Assembly: GCF_014200675.1 (NCBI RefSeq)
Contig: NZ_JACHCI010000016.1
Coordinates: 95,950 to 159,949 of the forward strand
Direction of reading: 5' to 3'
DNA length: 64,000 bases
DNA from: Janthinobacterium saanense
GTDB lineage: Bacteria; Pseudomonadota; Gammaproteobacteria; Burkholderiales; Burkholderiaceae_D
The notes beneath the pieces are model-generated. The model was given only the letters and a program-made list of their open reading frames with translations, did not search any database and was not told the DNA's origin. Of this stretch, positions 1 through 9,841 are shown piece by piece. The position numbers and the translations under genes are program-made. Every line of letters starts with the position of its first letter. Position 1 is the first letter of the stretch.

Positions 1-1384
1 TCACGCGCTGCACGCTGGCGACGATATCGGCCATGGTGCCGCCCGCCTCGGCCACCAGTTTGCTGCCCTCGTCCACCGCCTCGACCGAGTCGCCGATCAG
101 GGTCTTGATTTCCCTGGCAGCGGCCGCTGAACGCTGCGCCAGATTGCGCACCTCGCTCGCCACCACCGCAAAACCGCGTCCCTGCTCGCCGGCGCGCGCC
201 GCTTCCACGGCGGCATTCAGGGCCAGGATATTGGTCTGGAAGGCGATGCCATCGATCACGCTGATGATGTCGACGATCTTGCGCGAAGAATCATTGATGG
301 CGTTCATCGTCTGCACCACCTTGCCCACCACGTCGCCGCCCTTGACGGCCACGCTGGACGCGCTGCGCGCCAGTTGATTCGCCTGCCGCGCATTGTCGGC
401 ATTCTGGCGCACGGTGGAAGTGAGCTCTTCCATCGACGACGCCGTCTCTTCCAGCGAACTGGCTTGCTCTTCCGTGCGTGTAGACAGGTCGAGGTTGCCG
501 CTGGCGATCTGCGACGAGGCCGTGGCGATGGTGTCCGTGCCGCTGCGCACCTGGCCAACGATATGCACCAGGCTGGCGTTCATGTCTTTCAGCGATTGCA
601 GCAATTGCCCCGTTTCTTCTGTCGTCGTCACATCGATGCGGCTGCTCAGGTCGCCGGCGGCCACCGTCTGCGCCACTTGCACGGCGGCATTGATGGGACG
701 GGTAATCGCACGCGTGATGTAGGTGGCGCAAGCGATGCCCAGCGCAGCGGCCAGCAGGGCCATGACCAGCATCAGGCTTTCCGAACGGGTGACGGTAGCC
801 GCGCCATCGGCCACGCTGGTGTCAGCCACGCCCTTGTTGAGCTTGATAATCTCGTTCAAGGTGGCCTCCACTTTGCCGAACGGTCCACGCGAGTCCAGGT
901 ATTGCTTGTAGAAATCGACAAACAGCGCCTTCTGCTGCTGTTCATCGTGCTGGCTTGCCAGCGCATTCAAGGTGGCGCCCACCTTGTCGTCATCGTTCTT
1001 CCAGACAGTCCATTCATCCTGAAAACGTTTCCACAGCACCACTTCCTCATCCGTCTGCGGCAAGGCCTCGTACAGCTTGCGGCCCTGTTCGATATTGCTC
1101 CAGGCGCGCTCGCGCAGGCGCAGCGCCTGGGCAAACTGCTCTTGTGACTGGTAATTGTTTTCATAGATGGCGGCCGTCAGGGTCGCCGCCGCCACCGCCG
1201 TCTCGCCTTCATTCATCATCAGCAAGCCCTGTATGGATGGCAAACGCACCACGCCGATTTCATTGACGGCCGTGCCCACCTTGGCGATGCCGGCATAACC
1301 GCTGGCGCCCACCACCAGCAAGGCCAGCATCATGATGGCGACCAGGGTCGCCAATTTCCATTTGATCAATAAATTTTTAAACAT
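1..1384 (-). CDS. methyl-accepting chemotaxis protein, C-terminus cut by window edge
   Basis: Transmembrane chemoreceptor that signals through CheA/CheW. I translated the reverse complement: [14 protein letters not shown] starts at 1384 behind a good AAGGAG site, and about 461 residues are visible. Order: TM1 (about 12-30), a four-helix-type periplasmic sensor region, TM2 (about 190-210), a HAMP region ([13 protein letters not shown]) and the cytoplasmic signalling coiled coil. The near-invariant hairpin tip is present ([20 protein letters not shown] near 1-based nt 180-245). The protein runs off the left edge, so its C-terminal pentapeptide or tail cannot be seen. Ligand unknown. It is transcribed divergently from the 5'-nucleotidase gene. 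Confidence 0.95.
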   Translation of the reverse strand, partial: MFKNLLIKWKLATLVAIMMLALLVVGASGYAGIAKVGTAVNEIGVVRLPSIQGLLMMNEGETAVAAATLTAAIYENNYQSQEQFAQALRLRERAWSNIEQGRKLYEALPQTDEEVVLWKRFQDEWTVWKNDDDKVGATLNALASQHDEQQQKALFVDFYKQYLDSRGPFGKVEATLNEIIKLNKGVADTSVADGAATVTRSESLMLVMALLAAALGIACATYITRAITRPINAAVQVAQTVAAGDLSSRIDVTTTEETGQLLQSLKDMNASLVHIVGQVRSGTDTIATASSQIASGNLDLSTRTEEQASSLEETASSMEELTSTVRQNADNARQANQLARSASSVAVKGGDVVGKVVQTMNAINDSSRKIVDIISVIDGIAFQTNILALNAAVEAARAGEQGRGFAVVASEVRNLAQRSAAAAREIKTLIGDSVEAVDEGSKLVAEAGGTMADIVASVQRV

Positions 1385-1711
1385 GGCGAGCTCCTTATAA
1401 AGCATGGCAACAATGGACAATCTCGCTGCTGGCCTGTGCTTGCGGCACAGCGGACGTGGGTGATAAAGAAGGTGGCGGGAATGGGACATGGATTTCGTTA
1501 CAATTGCTTAGATTTGCTATTTGCCAGCATAGAGGAAAACCAGCGTTTTGACTGATACATGGTTGATACAAAACAAGATTTTTTTCCTGCCATGGCTTTT
1601 CCCGCCAAAACTGCCCCGAAAATGCGGCCATGCCGGGCATTCCGCTATTGGCTGCAGAGTTAATAGTCGTATAAGATGGCCAGCAAGCAAACAATGAAAA
1701 CCTTGATAAAC

Positions 1712-2647
1712 ATGGCTTATCCTATCGAACACAAACTGGTGATCGGCGTCGCTTCGAGCGCGCTGTTTGACTTGTCCGAATCGCACCAGATCTATCTCGA
1801 TAGCGGCCCCGAGGAATACCGCAAATACCAGGAAGCGCATATCGACAAGATCTTGCCGCGCGGCGTGGCGTTTCCCTTCATCCGCCGCTTCCTGAACATC
1901 AACAAGCACTATGTCCGGCAGTCACCGGTAGAAGTGGTGCTGTTTTCGCGCAATTCGCCGGAAACGGGCTTGCGGGTCATGCATTCCATCGCCCATTACG
2001 GACTCGACATCTCGCGCGCCGCCTTCATGACGGGCAAGCCGCCCTACCCTTATTTGCCGGCCTTCAACGCCTCGCTGTTTCTCAGCGCAAACGAAGAAGA
2101 CGTGCGCAGCGCGCTGGCCTGCAATTCCCCGGCCGGCCTGGTACTGCCCTCGCGCACGGAAGACGATGAAAGCGATGAAGAATTGCGCGTCGCCTTCGAC
2201 TTTGACGGCGTGATCGCCGACGATGAAGCCGAAGCCGTGTTCAAGCGCAATAATGACTTGAATGAATTCCACGCCCATGAAACCTTGCACATGGGCACAC
2301 CGCACCGGCCCGGACCGCTGGCCGGCCTGTTCCAGAAGCTGGCGACCATGCAAAGGCTGGAAGAAAAAGCGCAGCGGCGCGATCCTGATTACAAGAAGAT
2401 CTTGCGCATCGCCATCATCACGGCGCGCAACGCCCCTTCGCACGAACGAGTGGTGACGACCTTGAAAAGCTGGGGCGTGGCGGCGGACGAAACGTTTTTC
2501 CTGGGCGGCATGGACAAGTCGCGCGTGCTGGAAGTGTTCAAGCCGCACATCTTCTTTGACGACCAGCTGAGCCACTTGAAATCGGTGGGCGGCAACATTC
2601 CCATGGTGCACGTGCCGTTTGGCGTGGCCAATGTGCTGCGCCCATAA
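1712..2647 (+). CDS. cytosolic 5'-nucleotidase (PF06189-type)
   Basis: Predicted to dephosphorylate nucleoside monophosphates in the cytoplasm. The protein opens with MAYPIEHKLVIGVASSALFDL, the typical start of this family, and has a HAD-like DFDGV motif in the middle (VAFDFDGVIADDEA) plus a late FFDDQ motif. Length is about 311 residues. In-frame ATGs also lie at 1676 and 1694; none of the three has a clear ribosome binding site, and 1712 is chosen because homology begins there. It converges on the GH55 gene, with a terminator hairpin between them. Family assignment is from recognised sequence pattern; substrate is inferred. Confidence 0.85.
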   Translation: MAYPIEHKLVIGVASSALFDLSESHQIYLDSGPEEYRKYQEAHIDKILPRGVAFPFIRRFLNINKHYVRQSPVEVVLFSRNSPETGLRVMHSIAHYGLDISRAAFMTGKPPYPYLPAFNASLFLSANEEDVRSALACNSPAGLVLPSRTEDDESDEELRVAFDFDGVIADDEAEAVFKRNNDLNEFHAHETLHMGTPHRPGPLAGLFQKLATMQRLEEKAQRRDPDYKKILRIAIITARNAPSHERVVTTLKSWGVAADETFFLGGMDKSRVLEVFKPHIFFDDQLSHLKSVGGNIPMVHVPFGVANVLRP

Positions 2648-2674
2648 AAAAGGCCATGTAAAAACATAGCCATC

Positions 2675-2709
2675 AAAAACCGGCGCACCGAAGGGGTACG
2701 CTGCGCCGG
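2675..2709 (-). terminator. rho-independent terminator of the GH55 gene
   Basis: Perfect 8-bp stem CCGGCGCA (2680-2687) / TGCGCCGG (2702-2709), followed on the minus strand by five T (2679-2675). It lies between the convergent stops at 2647 and 2746, in the right place to end the minus-strand transcript. Confidence 0.75.
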
Positions 2710-2745
2710 CCTGGTTCGCTTGATTGCGCGACTTAGTTAAGCCGC

Positions 2746-4992
2746 TTACTGCACCAGCACCGCATTCATCGACGCGGCGTTGGCCGTTGGGCCGAAACCG
2801 TTGAGGATGTGGGTGATCTCGCCCACGCCGCCCAGCGAGACGGTGGTCATATTGTGCAGCATCCCACCATTCAGGCCCGATGCCGGAATCTCAAAGGCAT
2901 TGTGCAGCTTGATATTGGGATTGACGTTGAAGTAGCAATACACGCCCACGCCCCATGCTTCGTGGCTAGTCACGTGATCGGCCACCTTGTAGGAAGCATA
3001 GCCATTTTTGTTGCCATCCATCCACTGGGCTTGCGTCGGCACATCATACGGCGCTTCGCTCTGGTAGAAATACACCTTGCCGCGCTCGCCATTCCACAGG
3101 GTCTGGTATTTCTGATAGTGCTCGACGGCCAGGCCATAGATGAGGACATCGCTGCCGTTGACGATCAGGCCATAGTCGGCAGGGTTGATCGTCCAGCCAT
3201 GCGTGACTGCACCTTCTATGCCATGGTCGGCGCGCCAGATCCACAGATTGTCACCGATCACATCATGGCTGTTGATGCGCACGCTGATGGTGGCCTTGCC
3301 CTGCGAGGCGCCGCCGACACGCGCGAAGACGTCAAACAGTACGGTAGGATTGGCGATGTGGCGGGTATTGCTGCCAACCGGTCCGACATCGAGCAGCACC
3401 GGCGAATTGCTCACGCCAGCATCGAACAGCACGCCGGCAATCGATACGCCGTCGACATCGGCCACCGTCATGGCAGCCTTGCCGGTGGTCGGGATGATGG
3501 TGGCCAGGCCCAGGCCCAGCACCACAGTGTTGGCGTTGTTGACACGCACGGTATCGGTCAGATTATAAACGCCTGGGGTCAGCAGCAAATGCTTGCCCTG
3601 CGCCAGCGCCGCGTTGATGGTGGCCGCCGTGTCGACATTGGCCTTGGCGATATGGAACTGGCTGATCGGCAAGGATACGCCAGGGCCGGCGCCATTGGTC
3701 CAGGTGATACCCTGGCTATTGCTGCGCAGCGCAGGCACGAAGACGCTGTAATTACCCGCCGCATCGACGGTCAGGAAGGGTTTTTCACGCACTTTCGGCG
3801 TTTGCGCAATCGTCGTGTTCGGTGGATTGGGGAAACTGGCCACCGGTGAATTCACGTTACCGACGAAAACCATATTCCACACGGCACTGGCCCAGTGATT
3901 CCATTGCGAGTTGCGCGCCAGCCATTGCTGCTGGCTTTGCGAATTGACTTCGCCATCGACCAGGGTATCGGACATGAAGCCACCGCTGGACCAGCCGCCA
4001 TTGTCGGCCAGCGCCAGGTTGCCCTTGACGTGCATGCGGCGCATCGGCGCTGCTTGCGACACGGCCCACATGCTGGTGCCGCCGCTAGGCGTGAGCGAAA
4101 TGTTTTCTACCGAACGCCAGAAGTTTTGCGTGGCGTTGCCGTTGAACCAGGATGCATCGACCTGTATCGTGCCATTGATATGCGTGTCGTCCGGGCGCGG
4201 ACCCAGGCCGGCCACGTGGGTATAAAAGCCCACGTTGACGTAGGTGGATGGGTAATTGCCTGGTTTAAACAGCAAGGCATAGCGATTCGTGCCAAACTGG
4301 TTGGTACGCTGCTGGCTGTAGACCTGGTCCACTTGCGCCTGGATCGTCGCTGCGCTCATGCCAGGATCGAAGATCTTCACGTTCGGGCCGAAGTCCGGCG
4401 CCGTGCCGCCGCCACCTGTCGCCGGCGTCAGTTGCCATTGCTGCCCTGCACTGCCATTGCTGGTGAAAATTTGCACCGGCGTGCCATTGGCGGTGCCCGC
4501 ATTGCTCACGTGCAGCGCCTTGCCACTGTTTTGATTGATCAAAGTGTAGGTACCGCTGGCATTGGCGTTGATCTGCCATTGCTGCGCGCCCGTGCCATTG
4601 CTGGTGTAAATGCCGACCGGGCTGCTATCGGGCGTGGCGGCGCCCAGCACGTCAAGCGCCTTGCCACCGTTCTGGTTCAGCAAGGTGTACGTGCCATTGG
4701 CATTGCTGATGATTTGCCACTGTTGCGCGGCCGAGCCATTGGCCGTGGAAATTTCCGTGATGGCACCGTCGTTGGAAGCGCCATTGGCTGGCTGCAGCGC
4801 CTTGCCGCTATTCGGATTGACCAGGGTATAGACGGTGCCTGGCGTGATGGCCGCCAGCGCTGCGTCGCCTGAATTGGCCACGCTCTGGGCCAGCAGCTTG
4901 CTACTCTGTCCCCCTTCTCCCTGGCCGCCGCACGCGGCCAGCATTCCACCCAGCGCAAAGAACGCCAGGAACTTGCTGATAGTCGTTTTCAA
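2746..4992 (-). CDS. secreted GH55-like beta-1,3-glucanase lipoprotein with ricin-type lectin domain
   Basis: Likely extracellular exo-beta-1,3-glucanase. The 748-residue protein begins with a lipoprotein signal (lipobox LAAC, Cys about 21). A ricin/CBM13-like beta-trefoil follows (about 50-193) with three QQWQ repeats. The rest is a right-handed beta-helix region starting NVKIFDPGMSAATIQAQVD. Phrases such as NRYALLFKPGNY, VAGLGPRPDDTHING, WAVSQAAPMRR and REKPFLTVDAAG resemble bacterial GH55 laminarinases, often mis-annotated as adenylyl cyclase. The FYQSEAPYD stretch (Glu about 646) resembles the GH55 catalytic region. The start codon is TTG with a strong GAGGAG site six bases upstream. A LacI-type palindrome lies 184 bases upstream. 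Family is recalled by motif, not searched; substrate is inferred. Confidence 0.78.
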   Translation of the reverse strand: MKTTISKFLAFFALGGMLAACGGQGEGGQSSKLLAQSVANSGDAALAAITPGTVYTLVNPNSGKALQPANGASNDGAITEISTANGSAAQQWQIISNANGTYTLLNQNGGKALDVLGAATPDSSPVGIYTSNGTGAQQWQINANASGTYTLINQNSGKALHVSNAGTANGTPVQIFTSNGSAGQQWQLTPATGGGGTAPDFGPNVKIFDPGMSAATIQAQVDQVYSQQRTNQFGTNRYALLFKPGNYPSTYVNVGFYTHVAGLGPRPDDTHINGTIQVDASWFNGNATQNFWRSVENISLTPSGGTSMWAVSQAAPMRRMHVKGNLALADNGGWSSGGFMSDTLVDGEVNSQSQQQWLARNSQWNHWASAVWNMVFVGNVNSPVASFPNPPNTTIAQTPKVREKPFLTVDAAGNYSVFVPALRSNSQGITWTNGAGPGVSLPISQFHIAKANVDTAATINAALAQGKHLLLTPGVYNLTDTVRVNNANTVVLGLGLATIIPTTGKAAMTVADVDGVSIAGVLFDAGVSNSPVLLDVGPVGSNTRHIANPTVLFDVFARVGGASQGKATISVRINSHDVIGDNLWIWRADHGIEGAVTHGWTINPADYGLIVNGSDVLIYGLAVEHYQKYQTLWNGERGKVYFYQSEAPYDVPTQAQWMDGNKNGYASYKVADHVTSHEAWGVGVYCYFNVNPNIKLHNAFEIPASGLNGGMLHNMTTVSLGGVGEITHILNGFGPTANAASMNAVLVQ

Positions 4993-5495
4993 AAGTGTCT
5001 CCTCATCGAATGAAGTGGAAAAATACTTGCTGCCATCCTCCCTGTCAGGCCAGGAGGTAAGTTACCGCCACGGAAGCGATCGCTCGTCCCGTGAAGATTC
5101 TGTGCAATGAAAACGACAGCCCGGCAAAGCCGGAGATGATCAGATCACGACCTGAGAACAAGGTATCGCGGTCTGTGGAAGCGCTTCCAGTCGCATGCCA
5201 AAAAAATTCCAGCGTGTGGAATAGTGGCTAGGGTCTGTGACCTGGCTGGTTGCGGCCCAGGCGCGCAAGGCGCGGTCTCTGGGTAATGATTATTTTTATG
5301 CTATGTGGCAACTTTACGCCACGAATTTGCGTCTGTCTAGTGAAAAAAACATTTTTTAAAAAGCAATCCCTTTACTGTGTGAACGCAACTCCCGACAAAC
5401 GCGGCATGGCTTGCCAAGTACTATAATGATGATTGTCGCTGCGCTGCCGAACCGGCTGGCGCGCACCTCCACCCCATTACTCTGTCATCGCCTGC
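4993..5495. other. 503-bp divergent intergenic region (GH55 gene / mfd)
   Basis: Holds the minus-strand leader of the GH55 gene and the plus-strand leader of mfd. It contains the perfect operator palindrome at 5176-5189, a weaker related palindrome TTCCA-N5-TGGAA at about 5207-5221, a small CCGG hairpin near 5113, and a TATAAT at 5422-5427 that could be the mfd -10 although no good -35 is visible. No convincing gene. Confidence 0.5.
5176..5189. promoter_or_regulatory. LacI-family operator upstream of GH55 gene
   Basis: Perfect 14-base palindrome TGGAAGCGCTTCCA, of the form bound by LacI/GalR-family repressors. An identical 14-mer occurs at 21730-21743 in front of the beta-glucosidase gene. 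The only LacI-family gene in the window (15009-16022) is the natural candidate regulator. Binding is inferred. Confidence 0.75.
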
Positions 5496-8400
5496 ATGTC
5501 ATTTGACTTAAAACACTCGTTTCCCAAAGCCGGCAACCGTTTTGCCTTGCCGGCCTTATATGGTTCCTCCGACGCCTGGGCGCTGGCCAACGCCGCGCTG
5601 GAACTGAAATCGCAAGGCCGCATGCTGGCCGTGGTGGTGGCGCAGGCCAGCGATGGCCAGCGCCTGCTCGATGAAATACCGTGGTTTGGCGGCAAGCAGC
5701 TGCGCTGCCATTTGCTGCCCGACTGGGAAACACTGCCCTACGACGCCTTCTCGCCGCACCAGGACCTGGTCTCCGAACGCCTGGCCACCCTGCACGAAAT
5801 CGGCAACCGCCAATGCGATGTGCTGATCGTGCCGGCCACCACGGCGCTGGTGCGCCTGGCCCCGCCTTCCTTCCTGGCCGCCTACACCTTCTTCTTCAAG
5901 AAGGGCGAGACGCTGGATGAAGCCCGCCTGAAGTCGCAGCTGACCCTGGCCGGCTACAGCCATGTATCGCAAGTGATGTCGCCCGGCGAATACTCGGTGC
6001 GCGGCGGCCTGCTCGACCTGTTCCCGATGGGCTCAGCCCTGCCCTACCGGCTCGACCTGTTCGGCGACACGATCGAAAGCATACGCACCTTTGACGCCGA
6101 CACCCAGCGCTCGCTGTACCCCGTGCATGAAGTGCGCTTGCTGCCGGGGCGCGAATTCCCCATGGACGACGCGGCCCGCACCACCTTCCGCAGCCGCTGG
6201 CGCGAACAGTTCGAAGGCGACCCGTCGCGCTCGGTAGTCTACAAGGACATCAGCAGCGGCATCGCCTCGGCCGGCATCGAGTATTACCTGCCGCTGTTTT
6301 TCGAAGAAACGGCCACCCTGTACGACTACTTGCCGCCAGACGCCGCGCTGGCGCTGGTGGGCGACATTGACGCCGCCATAGGCCGCTTCTGGACCGATAC
6401 GCAATCGCGCTACCGCTTCCTGAAAGCCGACCGCGAACGCCCTATTTTGGCGCCCGAAGCGCTGTTCCTCAGCGACGAACAATTCTTCAGCCTGGCCAAG
6501 CCCTATCCGCGCCTGGCGATTGCCACGTCCAACGATGCGCTGGCCTCCGAGTTGTCGGCGCCTATCCCCAACGTGGCCGTGAATCGCCGCGCCGACGATC
6601 CGCTGGCCAAGCTGCGCAGCTATCTGCTGCAGCCGGGCCGCCGCGTGATGATCTGCGCCGAATCGAACGGCCGCCGCGAAACCCTGCAGCAGTATTTCGC
6701 CGAATACGATTTGCAGCTGGCGCCCGTCGAAGGCCATCAGGGCTTTTTGCAATCCGATGCCAAGCTGGTGCTGGGCGTGGCGCCGCTGCATGCCGGTTTC
6801 GAGCTGTACACGGCCGATGGCAAGCTCGCCTTCATCACCGAAACGGAGCTGTATGCCGGTTCGGGCCGCCGCGTGGGCACCAAAAAACAGGAAGGCGTGA
6901 CGCAGGTCGAATCGATGGTGCGCGACCTGTCGGAGCTGAAAATCGGCGACCCGGTGGTGCACATCAATCACGGTATCGGCCGCTACATGGGCCTGACCAG
7001 CATGGACCTGGGCGAAGGCGAAACCGAATTTTTGCACCTGGAATACGCCAAGGACACCAAGCTGTATGTGCCCGTGTCGCAGCTGCACGTGATTTCGCGC
7101 TACTCGGGCGCTTCGCCCGAAGACGCGCCGCTGCATTCGCTCGGTTCGGGCCAGTGGGAAAAAGCCAAGAAGCGCGCCTTTGATCAGGTGCGCGATACGG
7201 CCGCTGAACTGCTCAACCTGTATGCGCGCCGCGCGCTGCGCCAGGGCCATTCCTTCGAATATTCATCACACGATTACGAACGCTTCGCCGACAGCTTCGG
7301 TTTCGATGAAACGCCGGACCAGGCCGAGGCTATCCGCAATGTCATCAAGGACATGACGTCCGGCAAACCGATGGACCGCCTGGTGTGCGGCGACGTCGGT
7401 TTCGGCAAGACCGAAGTCGCCTTGCGCGCCGCCTTCATCGCCGTGATGGGCGGCAAGCAGGTGGCGATCCTGGCGCCCACCACCCTCTTGGCCGAACAGC
7501 ATGCGCAAACCTTTGCCGACCGTTTTGCAGACTGGCCCGTGCGCATCGCCGAACTGTCGCGCTTTCGCAGCGGCAAGGAAATCACGCAGGCGTTCAAGGG
7601 CATGGCCGACGGCACGCTCGACATCATCATCGGCACGCACAAGCTGCTGTCCGACGACGTGAAGTTTACCCGCCTGGGCCTGGTCATCATCGACGAAGAA
7701 CACCGCTTTGGCGTGCGCCAGAAAGAAGCGCTGAAAGCCCTGCGCGCGGAAGTCGATGTGCTGACCCTGACGGCTACGCCGATCCCGCGTACCCTGGGCA
7801 TGGCGCTGGAAGGCTTGCGCGATTTCTCGATTATCGCCACCGCGCCGCAAAAACGCCTGGCCATCAAGACGTTTGTGCGCAGCGAAGGCGAAGCCATCAT
7901 CCGCGAAGCCTGTCTGCGCGAGCTGAAACGGGGCGGCCAGATCTACTTCCTGCACAATGAAGTGGACACCATCCAGAACCGCCTGGCCATGCTGACGGAG
8001 CTGCTGCCCGAGGCGCGCATCGCCGTGGCCCACGGCCAGATGCACGAGCGCGACCTGGAAAAAGTCATGCGCGACTTCGTGGCGCAGCGCTTTAACATTT
8101 TGCTGTGCACCACCATCATTGAAACCGGTATCGACGTGCCGACCGCGAACACCATCATCATGCACCGCGCCGACAAGTTCGGCCTGGCGCAATTGCACCA
8201 GCTGCGCGGCCGCGTGGGCCGTTCGCATCACCAGGCTTACGCCTATTTGCTGGTACACGACGTGCAGGGCTTGAGCAAGCTGGCGCAGCGCCGGCTGGAC
8301 GCGATCCAGCAGATGGAAGAACTGGGCAGCGGCTTTTACCTGGCCATGCACGACCTGGAAATCCGCGGCGCCGGCGAAGTGCTGGGCGAGAGCCAGTCGG

Positions 8401-8939
8401 GCGAGATGACGGAAATCGGCTTCCAGCTGTATTCGGACATGCTCAACGAAGCGGTGCGTTCGCTCAAGGCGGGCAAGGAACCGGACCTGGCGGCGCCGCT
8501 GGCGTCCACCACCGAAATCAACCTGCACGTGCCGGCCCTGCTGCCGGCCGACTTCTGCGGCGATGTGCACGAGCGCCTGTCGATCTACAAACGGCTGGCC
8601 AACTGCGCCACGCAAGACAAGATCGACGATATTCAGGAAGAGCTGATCGACCGCTTCGGCAAGCTGCCCGACGCCGTCAAGGCGCTGATCGAAACGCATC
8701 GTTTGCGCATCGCTGCCAAGACCGTGGGTATCGTCAAGATAGACGTGCATGGCGAAGCGGCTACGCTGCAATTCATGCCCAAGCCGCCTATCGATCCGCT
8801 GCGCATTATCGAACTGATCCAGAAAAACCGCCATATCAAGCTGCATGGACAGGACAAGCTGAAGATCAGCGCCGCCATGCCGGACCTGGCCGCGCGCGTC
8901 ACGCAGATCAAGACCACCATCAAACAGTTGACCGTGTAA
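5496..8939 (+). CDS. mfd: transcription-repair coupling factor Mfd
   Basis: ATP-dependent translocase that displaces stalled RNA polymerase and recruits UvrA to template-strand damage. From the ATG at 5496 (MSFDLKHSFPKAG) the product is 1147 residues, matching the usual length of about 1150; the 21 extra codons upstream to 5433 look non-coding. Seen in order: UvrB-like N-terminal module (LPDWETLPYD, YSVRGGLLDLFP), RNA-polymerase interaction domain (GDPVVHINHGIGRY), Walker A GDVGFGKTE (about residue 630), DEEH box IIDEEHRFG (about 733), TATPIPRTL, the TRG-type helicase motifs (LHQLRGRVGRSHHQAYAYL) and the C-terminal UvrA-binding mimic domain. Followed closely by serB. Confidence 0.98.
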   Translation: MSFDLKHSFPKAGNRFALPALYGSSDAWALANAALELKSQGRMLAVVVAQASDGQRLLDEIPWFGGKQLRCHLLPDWETLPYDAFSPHQDLVSERLATLHEIGNRQCDVLIVPATTALVRLAPPSFLAAYTFFFKKGETLDEARLKSQLTLAGYSHVSQVMSPGEYSVRGGLLDLFPMGSALPYRLDLFGDTIESIRTFDADTQRSLYPVHEVRLLPGREFPMDDAARTTFRSRWREQFEGDPSRSVVYKDISSGIASAGIEYYLPLFFEETATLYDYLPPDAALALVGDIDAAIGRFWTDTQSRYRFLKADRERPILAPEALFLSDEQFFSLAKPYPRLAIATSNDALASELSAPIPNVAVNRRADDPLAKLRSYLLQPGRRVMICAESNGRRETLQQYFAEYDLQLAPVEGHQGFLQSDAKLVLGVAPLHAGFELYTADGKLAFITETELYAGSGRRVGTKKQEGVTQVESMVRDLSELKIGDPVVHINHGIGRYMGLTSMDLGEGETEFLHLEYAKDTKLYVPVSQLHVISRYSGASPEDAPLHSLGSGQWEKAKKRAFDQVRDTAAELLNLYARRALRQGHSFEYSSHDYERFADSFGFDETPDQAEAIRNVIKDMTSGKPMDRLVCGDVGFGKTEVALRAAFIAVMGGKQVAILAPTTLLAEQHAQTFADRFADWPVRIAELSRFRSGKEITQAFKGMADGTLDIIIGTHKLLSDDVKFTRLGLVIIDEEHRFGVRQKEALKALRAEVDVLTLTATPIPRTLGMALEGLRDFSIIATAPQKRLAIKTFVRSEGEAIIREACLRELKRGGQIYFLHNEVDTIQNRLAMLTELLPEARIAVAHGQMHERDLEKVMRDFVAQRFNILLCTTIIETGIDVPTANTIIMHRADKFGLAQLHQLRGRVGRSHHQAYAYLLVHDVQGLSKLAQRRLDAIQQMEELGSGFYLAMHDLEIRGAGEVLGESQSGEMTEIGFQLYSDMLNEAVRSLKAGKEPDLAAPLASTTEINLHVPALLPADFCGDVHERLSIYKRLANCATQDKIDDIQEELIDRFGKLPDAVKALIETHRLRIAAKTVGIVKIDVHGEAATLQFMPKPPIDPLRIIELIQKNRHIKLHGQDKLKISAAMPDLAARVTQIKTTIKQLTV

Positions 8940-8970
8940 ACTATCGCAACTATCTACGCCAGGCTGACTA

Positions 8971-9837
8971 ATGACCAATACGACTTCCATCACCATGAAT
9001 CTGATCTTGCAGGGTCTCGACGGCGACATGGCCAGGCTCGAGCGCATCGCCGCGCTGGCCGCGCCCACGCACATCACGCGCCTGGGCCCCAACGCCGTGC
9101 GCTGCGAAAAAATCGCCTACTCGCCAGCGCTGCGCCCCACCATCGAAGTGGCAGCCCACGCGGCCCAGCTGGACGCCACCTATATGATGGGCCAGCGCGA
9201 ACTGGCCGAATTCAAACTGCTGGCGATGGATATGGATTCGACCCTGATCACCATCGAATGCATCGATGAAATCGCCGACATGCAAGGCTTGAAGCCACAG
9301 GTGGCGGCGATTACGGAAGCGGCCATGCGCGGCGAACTCGATTTTTCCGCCAGCCTGAAGCAGCGTGTGGCCCTGCTCGAAGGCCTGGACGCCTCTGCCC
9401 TGCAGCGCGTCTATGACGAACGGCTGCAACTGTCGCCGGGCGCCGAGAAAATGCTGGCGGCGGTGCAGGCGGCCGGCCTGAAAACGCTGCTGGTCTCGGG
9501 CGGTTTTACCTTCTTTACGGAACGCCTGAAGCAGCGTTTGAACCTGGACTACACGCACGCCAATACCCTGGAAATCCTGGACGGCAAGCTGACCGGCAAA
9601 GTCCTGGGCGGCATCGTCGACGCCGAAGAAAAGCAGCGCACGGTGGAACGCGTGTGCGAAGAGCTGGGCATCTCGCCATCGCAAGCCATCGTCATGGGCG
9701 ACGGCGCCAACGACTTGAAAATGATGGGCATCGCCGGCCTGTCAGTCGCCTTCCGCGCCAAGCCCGTGGTGCGTTCGCAGGCCGACGTAGCACTGAACTT
9801 TGTCGGCCTCGATGGCATCCTGACGATTCTCAATTAA
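8971..9837 (+). CDS. serB: phosphoserine phosphatase SerB
   Basis: Last step of serine biosynthesis: O-phosphoserine to L-serine. The 288-residue protein has an N-terminal ACT-like portion and a HAD phosphatase core. Motif I is DMDSTL (Asp86 and Asp88), followed by ECIDEIAD. Motif II is in LLVSGGFTFF, and motif III is GDGANDLKMM (about 246-255). The gene starts 31 bases after the mfd stop on the same strand, so it may be co-transcribed. Ends five bases from the convergent serine hydrolase gene. Confidence 0.96.
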   Translation: MTNTTSITMNLILQGLDGDMARLERIAALAAPTHITRLGPNAVRCEKIAYSPALRPTIEVAAHAAQLDATYMMGQRELAEFKLLAMDMDSTLITIECIDEIADMQGLKPQVAAITEAAMRGELDFSASLKQRVALLEGLDASALQRVYDERLQLSPGAEKMLAAVQAAGLKTLLVSGGFTFFTERLKQRLNLDYTHANTLEILDGKLTGKVLGGIVDAEEKQRTVERVCEELGISPSQAIVMGDGANDLKMMGIAGLSVAFRAKPVVRSQADVALNFVGLDGILTILN

Positions 9838-9841
9838 ACCG

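Noticed and set aside
7266..9092. 608-codon minus-strand open frame opposite mfd
   Set aside because: Shadow of a GC-rich coding strand; His/Gln/Arg-rich, no family, and mfd is certain on the other strand.
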